DNA from: Actinomycetota bacterium
GTDB lineage: Bacteria > Actinomycetota > Acidimicrobiia > IMCC26256 > PALSA-610
Direction of reading: 5' to 3'
DNA: 8,955 nucleotides
Assembly: GCA_030839105.1 (NCBI GenBank)
Contig: JAUZEI010000153.1
Span: 1 to 8,955, forward strand
The notes under the pieces are model-generated. The model did no database searches. It saw only the letters and a list, made by a program, of their open reading frames with translations, and was not told where the DNA came from. Of the stretch, positions 1-5,403 are shown in pieces. A program made the position numbers and the translations under genes. Every line of letters begins with the position of its first letter. Position 1 is the first letter of the stretch.

Positions 1-1
1 C

Positions 2-133
2 ACGGTTTGGGACGCGCAGAAGTTCGCCGGTTCCATCGCCGAGGCCGGCTTCGCAATCGACGCCGTCGACAACGACGTCTTCGTAGAGGTGTGGGCAACT
101 CGCAACAACTACCGCACGCGCGACGCAGGCTGA
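2..133 (+). CDS. C-terminal fragment of an unidentified protein, possibly a class I methyltransferase
   Basis: An open frame enters from the left edge and ends at TGA 131-133. The 43 visible residues (TVWDAQKFAGSI at the start, then AEAGFAIDAVDND, FVEVWATR and a short polar tail) look like the final alpha-beta-beta unit of a Rossmann-type protein: helix, short strand, then the strand FVEVWA. Actinobacterial SAM-dependent methyltransferases often end this way, but no SAM-binding motif lies inside the window, so this assignment is inference. Third codon positions are almost all G or C, as in the real genes of the window. The last 25 bases overlap the 3' end of the convergent minus-strand gene that stops at 109. 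Confidence 0.6.
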   Translation, partial: TVWDAQKFAGSIAEAGFAIDAVDNDVFVEVWATRNNYRTRDAG

Positions 134-966
134 TAGTTCGGACCGGCCGTCACATCGACTCGTCGCAGTAGCTTTTCGCACGCCGGCTCGAAATCGGTCG
201 CGAACCGACGGGCGCGTTCCTCGCCGAGCAAACGCCACGGCAACGTACTGAGGCGGTCGGTCTCATCCTCGATGTGTTGGCGGAGCTCGACGCCCCCGGA
301 AGTCACCGCGCCGGCGCGCGCGAGTCCACGTTGTTCGAGCGCGCTCCAGCCGCGTTCGAGATCACGCGGTTCGGTGCCGCGCGACCTGGGCAGCCAGTCG
401 CGTTCGTAGCCCAGCCACGCGTTGTGCAGAATCGATGCCTCCACACCGTCCAGCCCCGCCGCCACGACGAGGGCCCAATGCAGATCGCCGCGCCATTCCC
501 GCAGGCAGTTCACGGCGTGCCAACCCGACAGCAGCGGATCGTCGGGACGGGGCATGCGCAGGTGGGCCGCGAACAGCACGCGCCCGACGGTGGGCAGCTT
601 CTCGACGATCTCCCACAGGTCGGGCCCGAGCGCGATCAGCGGATCGGCGACCTCGGCGGCATGGGTGGCCAGGCCGTCGACCACGGCCGCGTCACGCGCG
701 GTCCGGATGGCGTCGAACGTCGTGTGTTGCGCGACCAGATCGAAGGCGAGCCGGATGCCGACGGAACTGATCGAGCCGAAGGCCGCGATGGTCGCGTCGG
801 CCCCCGCGGGCGCGAGCGGAGCCGCTCGCGAAGCGATGTAGCCGAGCGGGCCGGGCAGGCCCAGCCGTTCATAGCGCGCCACGGCACCGGGATCCCAGAA
901 GATCCAGCCGATCGTGGTCTGCACCGATCGCGCATTGCGGCGCGTGATCTCGATCCAGTCCGTCAT
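109..966 (-). CDS. SCO6745-family protein (putative winged-helix C-terminus)
   Basis: This 285-residue protein resembles the actinobacterial SCO6745 family, named after a Streptomyces coelicolor protein and of unknown biochemical function. Family-like segments are the N-terminal RNARSVQTTIGWIFW, then YIASRAAPLAPAGA (about 43-56), the central LREWRGDLHWALVVAAGLDG (155-174), RDWLPRSRG (189-197) and the C-terminal GVELRQHIEDETDRLSTLPW (225-244). Residues about 203-245 have the rhythm of a MarR-like winged helix (W-x2-L-x2-RGL, then G-x2-LR-x2-IE-x2-TD), which is inference from spacing. No signal peptide or membrane helix is visible. It starts at ATG 966, 19 bases after the stop of the GH4 gene, with no clear Shine-Dalgarno sequence, so it is probably co-transcribed with and reinitiated after that gene. 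Its 3' end overlaps the gene entering from the left by 25 bases. Confidence 0.83.
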   Translation of the reverse strand: MTDWIEITRRNARSVQTTIGWIFWDPGAVARYERLGLPGPLGYIASRAAPLAPAGADATIAAFGSISSVGIRLAFDLVAQHTTFDAIRTARDAAVVDGLATHAAEVADPLIALGPDLWEIVEKLPTVGRVLFAAHLRMPRPDDPLLSGWHAVNCLREWRGDLHWALVVAAGLDGVEASILHNAWLGYERDWLPRSRGTEPRDLERGWSALEQRGLARAGAVTSGGVELRQHIEDETDRLSTLPWRLLGEERARRFATDFEPACEKLLRRVDVTAGPNYQPASRVR

Positions 967-985
967 GGCGTGAGTATCGCGTGCG

Positions 986-2266
986 TCAGTGGAGCGCGGG
1001 CCAGAGGTCGCGGTGCGCGCTCTCGTAGTCGGCGAGAATCAGCTCGGCGGCCCGCGCCGAGTTGACGACGGGGTCGAGCTCGAGCGCCTGGAGAGCAGCG
1101 GAGCGCGAACCGAGCAGCGCAGCGTCGGCTACGAGTTGCTGGATCGTCACCTCGGTGTGCAGCGCGCCTGCGATCCCGGTCGGCAAGTCGTCGCTGCGAT
1201 CGCCGACGACGCCACCGGCCGTCGCGACTGCGCTCACCTCCACCGCGCTGTCGCGGGGGAGCGCGGGTACGAGATCATCGTTGGGCAGGATCGCGGACGC
1301 CACGCGCTCCGGCTCGCCGGAGATCGCGGCCCGCAGGATGGGACGCAGCGCGTCGTCCGTCACCCATGCCAGGAAGGGCGGGAGGTCGAAGGTGCCCGCG
1401 AGGATCGCGTCGACCACTTCGTCGATCATCGAGCGCAGCGCGCGCTGGCGGCCGGCGATGTCAAGGGGTTCGGCGTACTCCGTTGCCGATCGGAAGTACT
1501 CGCCCGCGTGACTGTCGCTCGTCGCGACAATCGCGCCGAACCGGTCGTGCAGATGTTTGACGAACGCGAAGGTCTCGCCGTCGCCGTCTTCCAGGCCATT
1601 GACGGCATCGTGCAGTTGCGAGGTGACGTCGGCACCGGTCCGGCCGTCCCAAGCTTCGAGGAGAAACGTGAAGTGATTGAGCCCCGCGGCGCGCGACTCG
1701 ATGCGTCGTCCGAGGAGCCTTGAGAAGCGGTCGTTGGCGATCTTCACCTCGTGACACAAGCCGACGATCGGCTGATCGAGATGGCGGCGGAAGGCCGTGC
1801 AGATGCGTCCCTCGGGGTTCGTGAAGTTGACGAACAACGCGTCGGGCGCGAGACGCTCGACGTCGCGCGCGATCGCCGCGACGAGCGGAACGGTGCGCAG
1901 CGAGTGCGAGAGTCCGCCCGGTCCGCCGTTCTCGCCGTAGATGTGGTCCACGCCGTGCCGGCGCGGGATCTCGAAGTCGAGCAACCAGCGGTTCAGGCGA
2001 TCGACCTCGACGGACACGACCACCGCGTCGGCTCCCGGCAAGGCGTCGACTCGATCGACATGGCGCTCCACGGTGATGTCTCGCCCGGTCGACGCCTCGA
2101 GTGCGGCGGCGAGGTCGGCCATGCGCTCCAACGGGGCGGGCTCGACATCGACCAGGCGAATCGTGGCACGCGTGAACACCGGATCGGCGTAGAGATCGTG
2201 CAGCGTGGTTAGCCCGAACGACGTGCTTCCGGCGCCGATGAGCACGATCTTCGGCGCCTCCCGCAT
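986..2266 (-). CDS. Glycoside hydrolase family 4 protein (alpha-galactosidase / 6-phospho-glycosidase type)
   Basis: This is a 426-residue cytoplasmic enzyme of GH4, the family that hydrolyses glycosides by an NAD+- and divalent-metal-dependent oxidation-elimination mechanism. The N-terminus shows the Rossmann dinucleotide site IVLIGAGSTSFG (7-18). NFTNPEGR (147-154) is the family's N-x2-NP segment. The probable metal ligands are Cys171 in GLCHE (169-173) and His198 in GLNHF (195-199), and Tyr257 in AGEYF (254-258) fits the catalytic tyrosine. All expected key residues are present and the length is normal, so the gene looks intact. The substrate (galactoside, glucoside, glucuronide, phosphorylated or not) cannot be read: no sugar transporter, PTS or kinase gene is adjacent. 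It heads a two-gene unit with the SCO6745-family gene. It is divergent from tetR at 2348 and shares an 81-base gap containing two operator-like palindromes, so the same repressor may control it. ATG 2266 puts the Rossmann strand at the normal position; the ribosome site is weak. Confidence 0.93.
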   Translation of the reverse strand: MREAPKIVLIGAGSTSFGLTTLHDLYADPVFTRATIRLVDVEPAPLERMADLAAALEASTGRDITVERHVDRVDALPGADAVVVSVEVDRLNRWLLDFEIPRRHGVDHIYGENGGPGGLSHSLRTVPLVAAIARDVERLAPDALFVNFTNPEGRICTAFRRHLDQPIVGLCHEVKIANDRFSRLLGRRIESRAAGLNHFTFLLEAWDGRTGADVTSQLHDAVNGLEDGDGETFAFVKHLHDRFGAIVATSDSHAGEYFRSATEYAEPLDIAGRQRALRSMIDEVVDAILAGTFDLPPFLAWVTDDALRPILRAAISGEPERVASAILPNDDLVPALPRDSAVEVSAVATAGGVVGDRSDDLPTGIAGALHTEVTIQQLVADAALLGSRSAALQALELDPVVNSARAAELILADYESAHRDLWPALH

Positions 2267-2309
2267 CGACCGAAACCTAGCGGCGGGACGGGAAGCGTAG
2301 AAGAGCCGG

Positions 2310-2338
2310 TTGACTCTCCTATCATCGATAGGTAAAGT
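2310..2338 (+). promoter_or_regulatory. Sigma70-type promoter of the TetR/MDMPI operon
   Basis: A -35 element TTGACT (2310-2315, 5/6 to consensus) and a -10 element TAAAGT (2333-2338, 4/6) are separated by exactly 17 bases. The spacer 2316-2332 contains the upstream palindrome 2318-2332 entirely. Transcription would start near 2345-2348, next to or at the GTG start codon, implying a very short leader or a leaderless mRNA, which is common in actinobacteria. The call rests on sequence match and spacing only. Confidence 0.6.
2318..2332. promoter_or_regulatory. Operator copy 1: CCTATCATCGATAGG
   Basis: Inverted repeat with 6-base arms CCTATC and GATAGG around ATC. It has the same arms as copy 2 at 2341 and lies in the 17-base spacer between the -35 and -10 elements of the tetR promoter, so a bound repressor would exclude RNA polymerase. 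The core CTATCATCGATAG differs by one base from that of Tn10 tetO1 (CTATCATTGATAG, from memory). Confidence 0.72.
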
Positions 2339-2340
2339 CC

Positions 2341-2355
2341 CCTATCAGTGATAGG
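2341..2355. promoter_or_regulatory. Operator copy 2: CCTATCAGTGATAGG, with the Tn10 tetO2 core
   Basis: Perfect inverted repeat with 7-base arms CCTATCA and TGATAGG around a central G. The 13-base core CTATCAGTGATAG is identical to that of Tn10 tetO2 as I recall it. It begins 23 bases after copy 1, with 8 bases between them. It covers the expected transcription start and the GTG start codon (2348-2350) of the TetR gene. Autoregulation by that TetR is the natural reading; control of the divergent GH4 gene is possible. Confidence 0.75.
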
Positions 2356-2929
2356 CAAGGGGGCACGGCGCCGAGAAGAACGGATGGCGTCGATCGTCGC
2401 CGCCGCGTGGAAGCTGGCCGGCGAGCAGGGCGTCGGCGGCGTCTCGCTCCGGGCGCTCGCCCGCGAGGTCGGCATCCGCCAACCCTCTCTCTACGAGTAC
2501 TTCGACTCGAAGAACGTGCTCTACGACGCAATGTTCGCCGACGGCAACCGCCAACTACTCGCCCGACTCGAAGCCGTGGAACTTCCTCGTGATCCGCGCG
2601 CCGCGGTGAAGGCGTTCATGCAGGCGCTCATCGGGTTCTGCGTCGAGGACGTCCCGCGGTACGTGCTGCTGTTCCAGCGCCAGATTCCCGGCTTCGAGCC
2701 GTCGGCAGAGTCGTATGAGCCCGCGCGGACCTTCTTGAATCGCGCGGTCGAACTGCTACACGCCGCGGGCCTCGAGTCACAGGCCGACGTCGACTGTTTC
2801 GTCGCGATGGTGGCCGGCCTCGTCGACGCGCAGATCAGCAACGATCCCGGCGGTGATCGCTGGGTGCGGCACCTCGACCGACTGGCAGACATGTACCTGG
2901 ACGAACCGAAGCGGAGGAGTCATCGATGA
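2348..2929 (+). CDS. TetR-family transcriptional regulator, tetO-like specificity predicted
   Basis: A 193-residue one-component repressor: N-terminal TetR helix-turn-helix (about 14-60), then an all-helical ligand-binding and dimerisation domain. The recognition helix region reads GIRQPSLYEYF (42-52). It aligns without gaps to the classical tetracycline repressor segment GVEQPTLYWHV, keeping Gln, Pro and Tyr at positions that contact bases there, and Arg35 falls where TetR Arg28 touches the operator. That fits the tetO-like palindromes in its own promoter. The C-terminal domain has no recognisable tetracycline-binding pattern, so the ligand is unknown. Start: GTG 2348 lies inside operator copy 2 and keeps the Arg-rich N-terminus (GARRREER); it has no Shine-Dalgarno sequence but suits a leaderless mRNA. 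ATG 2384 is the alternative and would give 181 residues. Its TGA overlaps the ATG of the next gene, so the two are translationally coupled. Confidence 0.9.
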   Translation: MIGKGARRREERMASIVAAAWKLAGEQGVGGVSLRALAREVGIRQPSLYEYFDSKNVLYDAMFADGNRQLLARLEAVELPRDPRAAVKAFMQALIGFCVEDVPRYVLLFQRQIPGFEPSAESYEPARTFLNRAVELLHAAGLESQADVDCFVAMVAGLVDAQISNDPGGDRWVRHLDRLADMYLDEPKRRSHR

Positions 2930-3657
2930 TGGCCGAGAAGATCACACGACCTCAGGCGCGAGTGCTCGCCGAAGAGGAATTCCGGCGGTTCGCAGAACTG
3001 ATGGGTGCGCTGAGTGCCGAGGAGTGGACCCAGCCGACCGACTGCACCGGGTGGGACGTTCGCAAGGTTGCGTTGCACATCCTGGGTTCCGGCGACGCGC
3101 AGGCTTCGGTCCGGCAGTTCCTGCATCAACTCCGCCGTGGGATCCCGCTCAACAAGCACATCGACTCGCACCACTGGGTCGACGGCCTCAACGAGTTGCA
3201 GATCCGCGAACGCGATCACCTCTCGAACGACGAGATCGTCGAGCAGCTCGCGACCGTCGGTCCCAAGGCCGTGAAAGGCCGCTGGGGAACGCCGCCTCCG
3301 GTGCGCTACCTGCCGCTTCCATTCGGGCCGCCCATTGGTTGGGCGCCACTCAAGTATCTCCTCGACGTCGGCTTCACGCGCGACGTGTGGGCGCACCGCA
3401 TCGACGTCTGTGTCGCGACGGGGCGCGAGATGGAACTGACATCCGACCACGACGGCGTGCTCGTCGCCGACATCGTCGCCGAATGGGCGTCGATCCACGG
3501 CGAACCGTTCGAGCTCGTCCTCGACGGTCCGGCCGGCGGAAAGTTCAGTCAGGGCGTCGGCGGCGAACGCGTCGACATCGGTGTAGACGAGTTCGTCCGT
3601 ATCCTCTCGGGCCGCCGACCGGGCACCGGTGTGCTGGCCAACCCGCTTCCCCTCTGA
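2926..3657 (+). CDS. Mycothiol-dependent maleylpyruvate isomerase (MDMPI) / DinB-fold family protein
   Basis: A 243-residue soluble protein of the MDMPI/DinB four-helix-bundle superfamily. Characterised members use mycothiol with a divalent metal, for example in maleylpyruvate isomerisation or S-transfer. The N-terminal hallmark is PTDCTGWDVRKVALHILG (37-54), the usual P-x-C-x-GW-x-V-x3-AxH pattern, with His51 as a likely metal ligand. The second part of the site is probably RDVWAHRID (152-160): Asp153 and His157 have the i/i+4 spacing of the family's Glu/His pair. The C-terminal 85 residues (about 158-243) are more beta-rich and fit the usual accessory domain. Other gentisate-pathway genes are absent nearby, so maleylpyruvate is not established as substrate. 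ATG 2926 overlaps the tetR TGA (ATGA), with a strong GGAGGAG ribosome site at 2913-2919; ATG 2929 is a close alternative. It is probably induced when the upstream TetR binds its ligand. Confidence 0.86.
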   Translation: MMAEKITRPQARVLAEEEFRRFAELMGALSAEEWTQPTDCTGWDVRKVALHILGSGDAQASVRQFLHQLRRGIPLNKHIDSHHWVDGLNELQIRERDHLSNDEIVEQLATVGPKAVKGRWGTPPPVRYLPLPFGPPIGWAPLKYLLDVGFTRDVWAHRIDVCVATGREMELTSDHDGVLVADIVAEWASIHGEPFELVLDGPAGGKFSQGVGGERVDIGVDEFVRILSGRRPGTGVLANPLPL

Positions 3658-3677
3658 GGAGACGCGCGGGACTCCGC

Positions 3678-3706
3678 TTGACACGACGGCCCGATCGGTA
3701 TATCAA
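3678..3706 (+). promoter_or_regulatory. Promoter of the padR operon
   Basis: A perfect -35 hexamer TTGACA (3678-3683) is followed after 17 bases by TATCAA (3701-3706, 4/6), or after 15 bases by TATATC (3699-3704, 4/6). Either -10 lies inside the palindrome 3699-3717, so a bound repressor would block the promoter. The start would be near 3713, giving a leader of roughly 35-40 bases before GTG 3751. Confidence 0.6.
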
Positions 3707-3717
3707 CTTCTGATATA
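3699..3717. promoter_or_regulatory. Palindromic operator TATATCA-N5-TGATATA
   Basis: Perfect 7-base inverted repeat with a 5-base centre (ACTTC), overlapping the -10 region of the padR promoter. A third related half-site, GATATACC (3732-3739), is the exact reverse complement of GGTATATC (3697-3704), so the site can also pair over the longer span 3697-3739. The position and AT-rich symmetry fit an autoregulatory PadR operator. Binding by this PadR is inference. Confidence 0.65.
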
Positions 3718-3739
3718 AACAGTCAGCTCTCGATATACC

Positions 3740-3744
3740 AAGGA
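3740..3744 (+). promoter_or_regulatory. Ribosome binding site for PadR (AAGGA)
   Basis: AAGGA lies 6 bases before GTG 3751 and decides that start. The nearer ATG at 3744 is in another frame and closes after about ten codons. Confidence 0.6.
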
Positions 3745-3750
3745 TGCAAC

Positions 3751-4128
3751 GTGAGCAAGTCGCCCGAGGTCCCTGATCCGACGCCGTTCGTGCCGCTGGC
3801 GCCCGCGCCCCTCCACATCGTGCTCGTGCTCAATCGGGGAGAACGTCATGGCTACGCCATCATGCGCGACGTCGAGGATCTGAGCGACGGCGTCATCAAG
3901 ATGGGCCCCGGGTCGTTGTACGGCACCATCAAGAAGCTCCTTGCCGGAGGACTGATCGAGCAGAGCGATGTACGTCCGGACCCCGCCCTCGATGACGAGC
4001 GCCGCAAGTACTACCGGCTCACTGCGCTCGGTCGGGCGGTATGCGTCGCCGAATTGGATCGTCTGGCGAAGCTCGTCGAGCGAACCCGCCGCGCCGCCCC
4101 GACGCGCCTGATCGCGGAGCCGTCATGA
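3751..4128 (+). CDS. PadR-family transcriptional regulator
   Basis: A 125-residue winged-helix repressor of the short PadR class. The diagnostic motifs are in order: LHIVLVLNRGERHGYAIMRD (21-40, with the HGY signature at 33-35), GPGSLYGTIKKLLAGGLIE (52-70, recognition helix and turn) and RRKYYRLTALGRAV (84-97, wing and start of the C-terminal dimerisation helix). The N-terminal 20 residues are Pro-rich and probably disordered. The C-terminal helix is short, so the ligand or effector interface is small. The stop codon TGA 4126-4128 overlaps the ATG of the following membrane-protein gene (ATGA), a tight coupling often seen for PadR genes paired with membrane proteins. The promoter directly upstream carries a perfect palindrome, so negative autoregulation is likely. 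The signal it senses is unknown. Confidence 0.94.
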   Translation: MSKSPEVPDPTPFVPLAPAPLHIVLVLNRGERHGYAIMRDVEDLSDGVIKMGPGSLYGTIKKLLAGGLIEQSDVRPDPALDDERRKYYRLTALGRAVCVAELDRLAKLVERTRRAAPTRLIAEPS

Positions 4129-5111
4129 CCGCGCCCGTAGGTCGCAACACCGAGCTGCGTCTGGAACGATCGGCCGCCGCGTACCGCCGGTTGTTAGTCG
4201 CTTACCCGCGCCCGTTCCGGGACGAGTACGGCGACGATCTGGTCCAGGCGTTCCGCGATCTGATGATGACGCATACCGAAGGCCGCGGTCCGTGGTGGCG
4301 CGCGATCCGCGACCTCGTCACAAGCGCACCGAGACAACGAGCCGACGCGCTCATGGGTGGGCGACGCGGGCCCGCGGGTCTGGTTGCGCTCGTCGTCGTC
4401 GGCCTCGTGCCGGCGGTCGCGCTGATCGGCTCACCGTCGCGTTCAATCCTGTTCATGTTCCTCGTGGTGATCGGACTCCCGATCGTGGGCATCAACCGCC
4501 TGCATCGGGCATGGTTGGTCCGACGCACGACGGGTGGACGCGTTGCCGGCCTCGTCGTGCTCGGGGTCGCGGCTTTTTCATCCGACGCGGTCCTTCTTGT
4601 GTTGGCGGGGCCCGACCGCGGCTGGTGGATCGGCGCATCGGTCGCGCTCGTACTGATCGTCGGAAGCGGCCTTGGCATTGCGTGGGGTATCGCGTCCTTG
4701 ACCGCGGCGGCGCGTTCGCGCGACCCGTCGCGACGACGCCTGGCCCGGTGGGCCATCGCGGCGGGGGTGGTCATACTCGGCGTAATCATCGGAGCCGGAT
4801 ACAACTCCTACAGGAATAGCCTGCCCCCACCCGGCGACCACTCTGTCGCGCAGGCGTCGTCCGAGACCCGGGCGTTGTGGGAAGCGGCCGGCCGCGGCGA
4901 CGTCGAGACCGTTGTGCGCCTCGCGCAGACATGCGCGGACCCGTGGGTGCAGTTCCCTGTCGGCGACGGTAAACACAACGCGCGCGGATATGCCGACGAA
5001 CGGCTGCTCGACCTCCCGGACGCGCAGGAGGCACCGTATGCGGAGATCAAGCGTGTGCTCGCCGGTACGCAGTCGAGTTGGGCTCGTCGCTGCCACGCGG
5101 CGACGAGCTGA
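4125..5111 (+). CDS. Five-helix membrane protein coupled to PadR
   Basis: A 328-residue membrane protein in three parts. Residues about 15-75 form a cytoplasmic helical module (YRRLLVAYPRPFRDEYGDDL at 20-39, a Trp-Trp pair at 57-58, then IRDLVTSAPRQRADALM at 61-77). The pattern L-x2-YP-x2-FR-x-EYG is common in actinobacterial membrane proteins encoded next to PadR genes. About five hydrophobic helices follow, near 84-103, 107-124, 139-161, 168-192 and 208-226. The last about 100 residues form a soluble C-terminal domain with two cysteines (270 and 323), probably extracytoplasmic with five helices if the N-terminus is inside. I do not recognise a catalytic motif or transporter signature, so its function is unknown. 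ATG 4125 is chosen because it overlaps the padR TGA and follows GGAG at 4116-4119; the frame is open upstream to 4041, but that part overlaps padR coding sequence. Confidence 0.85.
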   Translation: MTAPVGRNTELRLERSAAAYRRLLVAYPRPFRDEYGDDLVQAFRDLMMTHTEGRGPWWRAIRDLVTSAPRQRADALMGGRRGPAGLVALVVVGLVPAVALIGSPSRSILFMFLVVIGLPIVGINRLHRAWLVRRTTGGRVAGLVVLGVAAFSSDAVLLVLAGPDRGWWIGASVALVLIVGSGLGIAWGIASLTAAARSRDPSRRRLARWAIAAGVVILGVIIGAGYNSYRNSLPPPGDHSVAQASSETRALWEAAGRGDVETVVRLAQTCADPWVQFPVGDGKHNARGYADERLLDLPDAQEAPYAEIKRVLAGTQSSWARRCHAATS

Positions 5112-5126
5112 TTCGTTCCGGCGAAC

Positions 5127-5387
5127 CTACGCGCGGTCCAGCCGCGCGGGGATCCACGTGTTGATCTCGTCGACCGCCCGCAACGTCACCCGCAACCGGG
5201 GCAGCATTCGGCCGTCCACCTCTTCCGGATACACGCTGAACTGTGTCGCCGCGGCGCCGGACACCATGCGACTTTTCGTGGTCAGGTCTCCCGTTGTGGG
5301 AATGAAGCGTTGATCGGCGCGTGGTTGCCAGACCGACCGCGGCGCGTAATGATCGTTGCTCGGGCCGAGACGAAAGCGCACGGCCAT
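5127..5387 (-). CDS. Small hypothetical protein or gene remnant (86 residues), doubtful
   Basis: An open minus-strand frame from ATG 5387 to TAG at 5127 occupies most of the gap between the membrane-protein gene and the MBL-fold gene. About 80 percent of its third codon positions are G or C, as in the real genes. The protein reads like a folded beta-rich domain end (FSVYPEEVDG, LPRLRVTLRAVDEINTWIPA). I recognise no family. Against it, there is no Shine-Dalgarno sequence before ATG 5387. The frame also continues upstream to ATG 5474, but that part lies antisense to the MBL-fold coding region. It could be a genuine small gene, the 3' remnant of a decayed gene, or chance. It would converge on the membrane-protein gene (15-base gap) and be divergent from the MBL-fold gene (16-base gap). 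Confidence 0.4.
   Translation of the reverse strand: MAVRFRLGPSNDHYAPRSVWQPRADQRFIPTTGDLTTKSRMVSGAAATQFSVYPEEVDGRMLPRLRVTLRAVDEINTWIPARLDRA
5325..5353 (+). promoter_or_regulatory. Weak candidate promoter for the MBL-P450-TetR operon
   Basis: TTGCCA (5325-5330, 5/6) and AATGAT (5348-5353, 4/6) are separated by 17 bases, predicting a start near 5360 and a leader of about 44 bases before ATG 5404. The element lies inside the doubtful minus-strand ORF. No palindrome overlaps it. The rest of 5112-5403 shows no terminator or repeat. Confidence 0.3.
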
Positions 5388-5403
5388 CAGGGCGGGGGTA
5401 GAG

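Noticed and set aside
274..1065. 263-codon plus-strand open frame
   Set aside because: It lies antisense to the SCO6745 and GH4 genes, both of which show family motifs. The translation is Arg/Gly-rich low-complexity, as expected from a high-GC shadow frame.
2310..2355. Engineered or plasmid-borne Tn10 tet system, suggested by the tetO2 core
   Set aside because: The adjacent regulator differs from Tn10 TetR outside the recognition helix, tetA is absent, codon use matches the neighbours, and both operators sit in a natural host-like promoter.
3658..3675. GGAG...CTCC hairpin after the MDMPI gene as a terminator
   Set aside because: It has only four base pairs with a ten-base loop and no T-run.
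2920..3684. 254-codon minus-strand open frame
   Set aside because: It is antisense to the MDMPI-family gene, which has a ribosome site, the coupled start and conserved motifs.
4041..4124. N-terminal extension of the membrane protein by 28 codons
   Set aside because: It overlaps padR coding sequence and is Arg/Pro-rich. ATG 4125 with the ATGA overlap and GGAG is the better start.
5356..5403. N-terminal extension of the MBL-fold protein by 16 codons
   Set aside because: It has no ribosome site and a basic sequence unlike the family. ATG 5404 follows a G-rich ribosome site.
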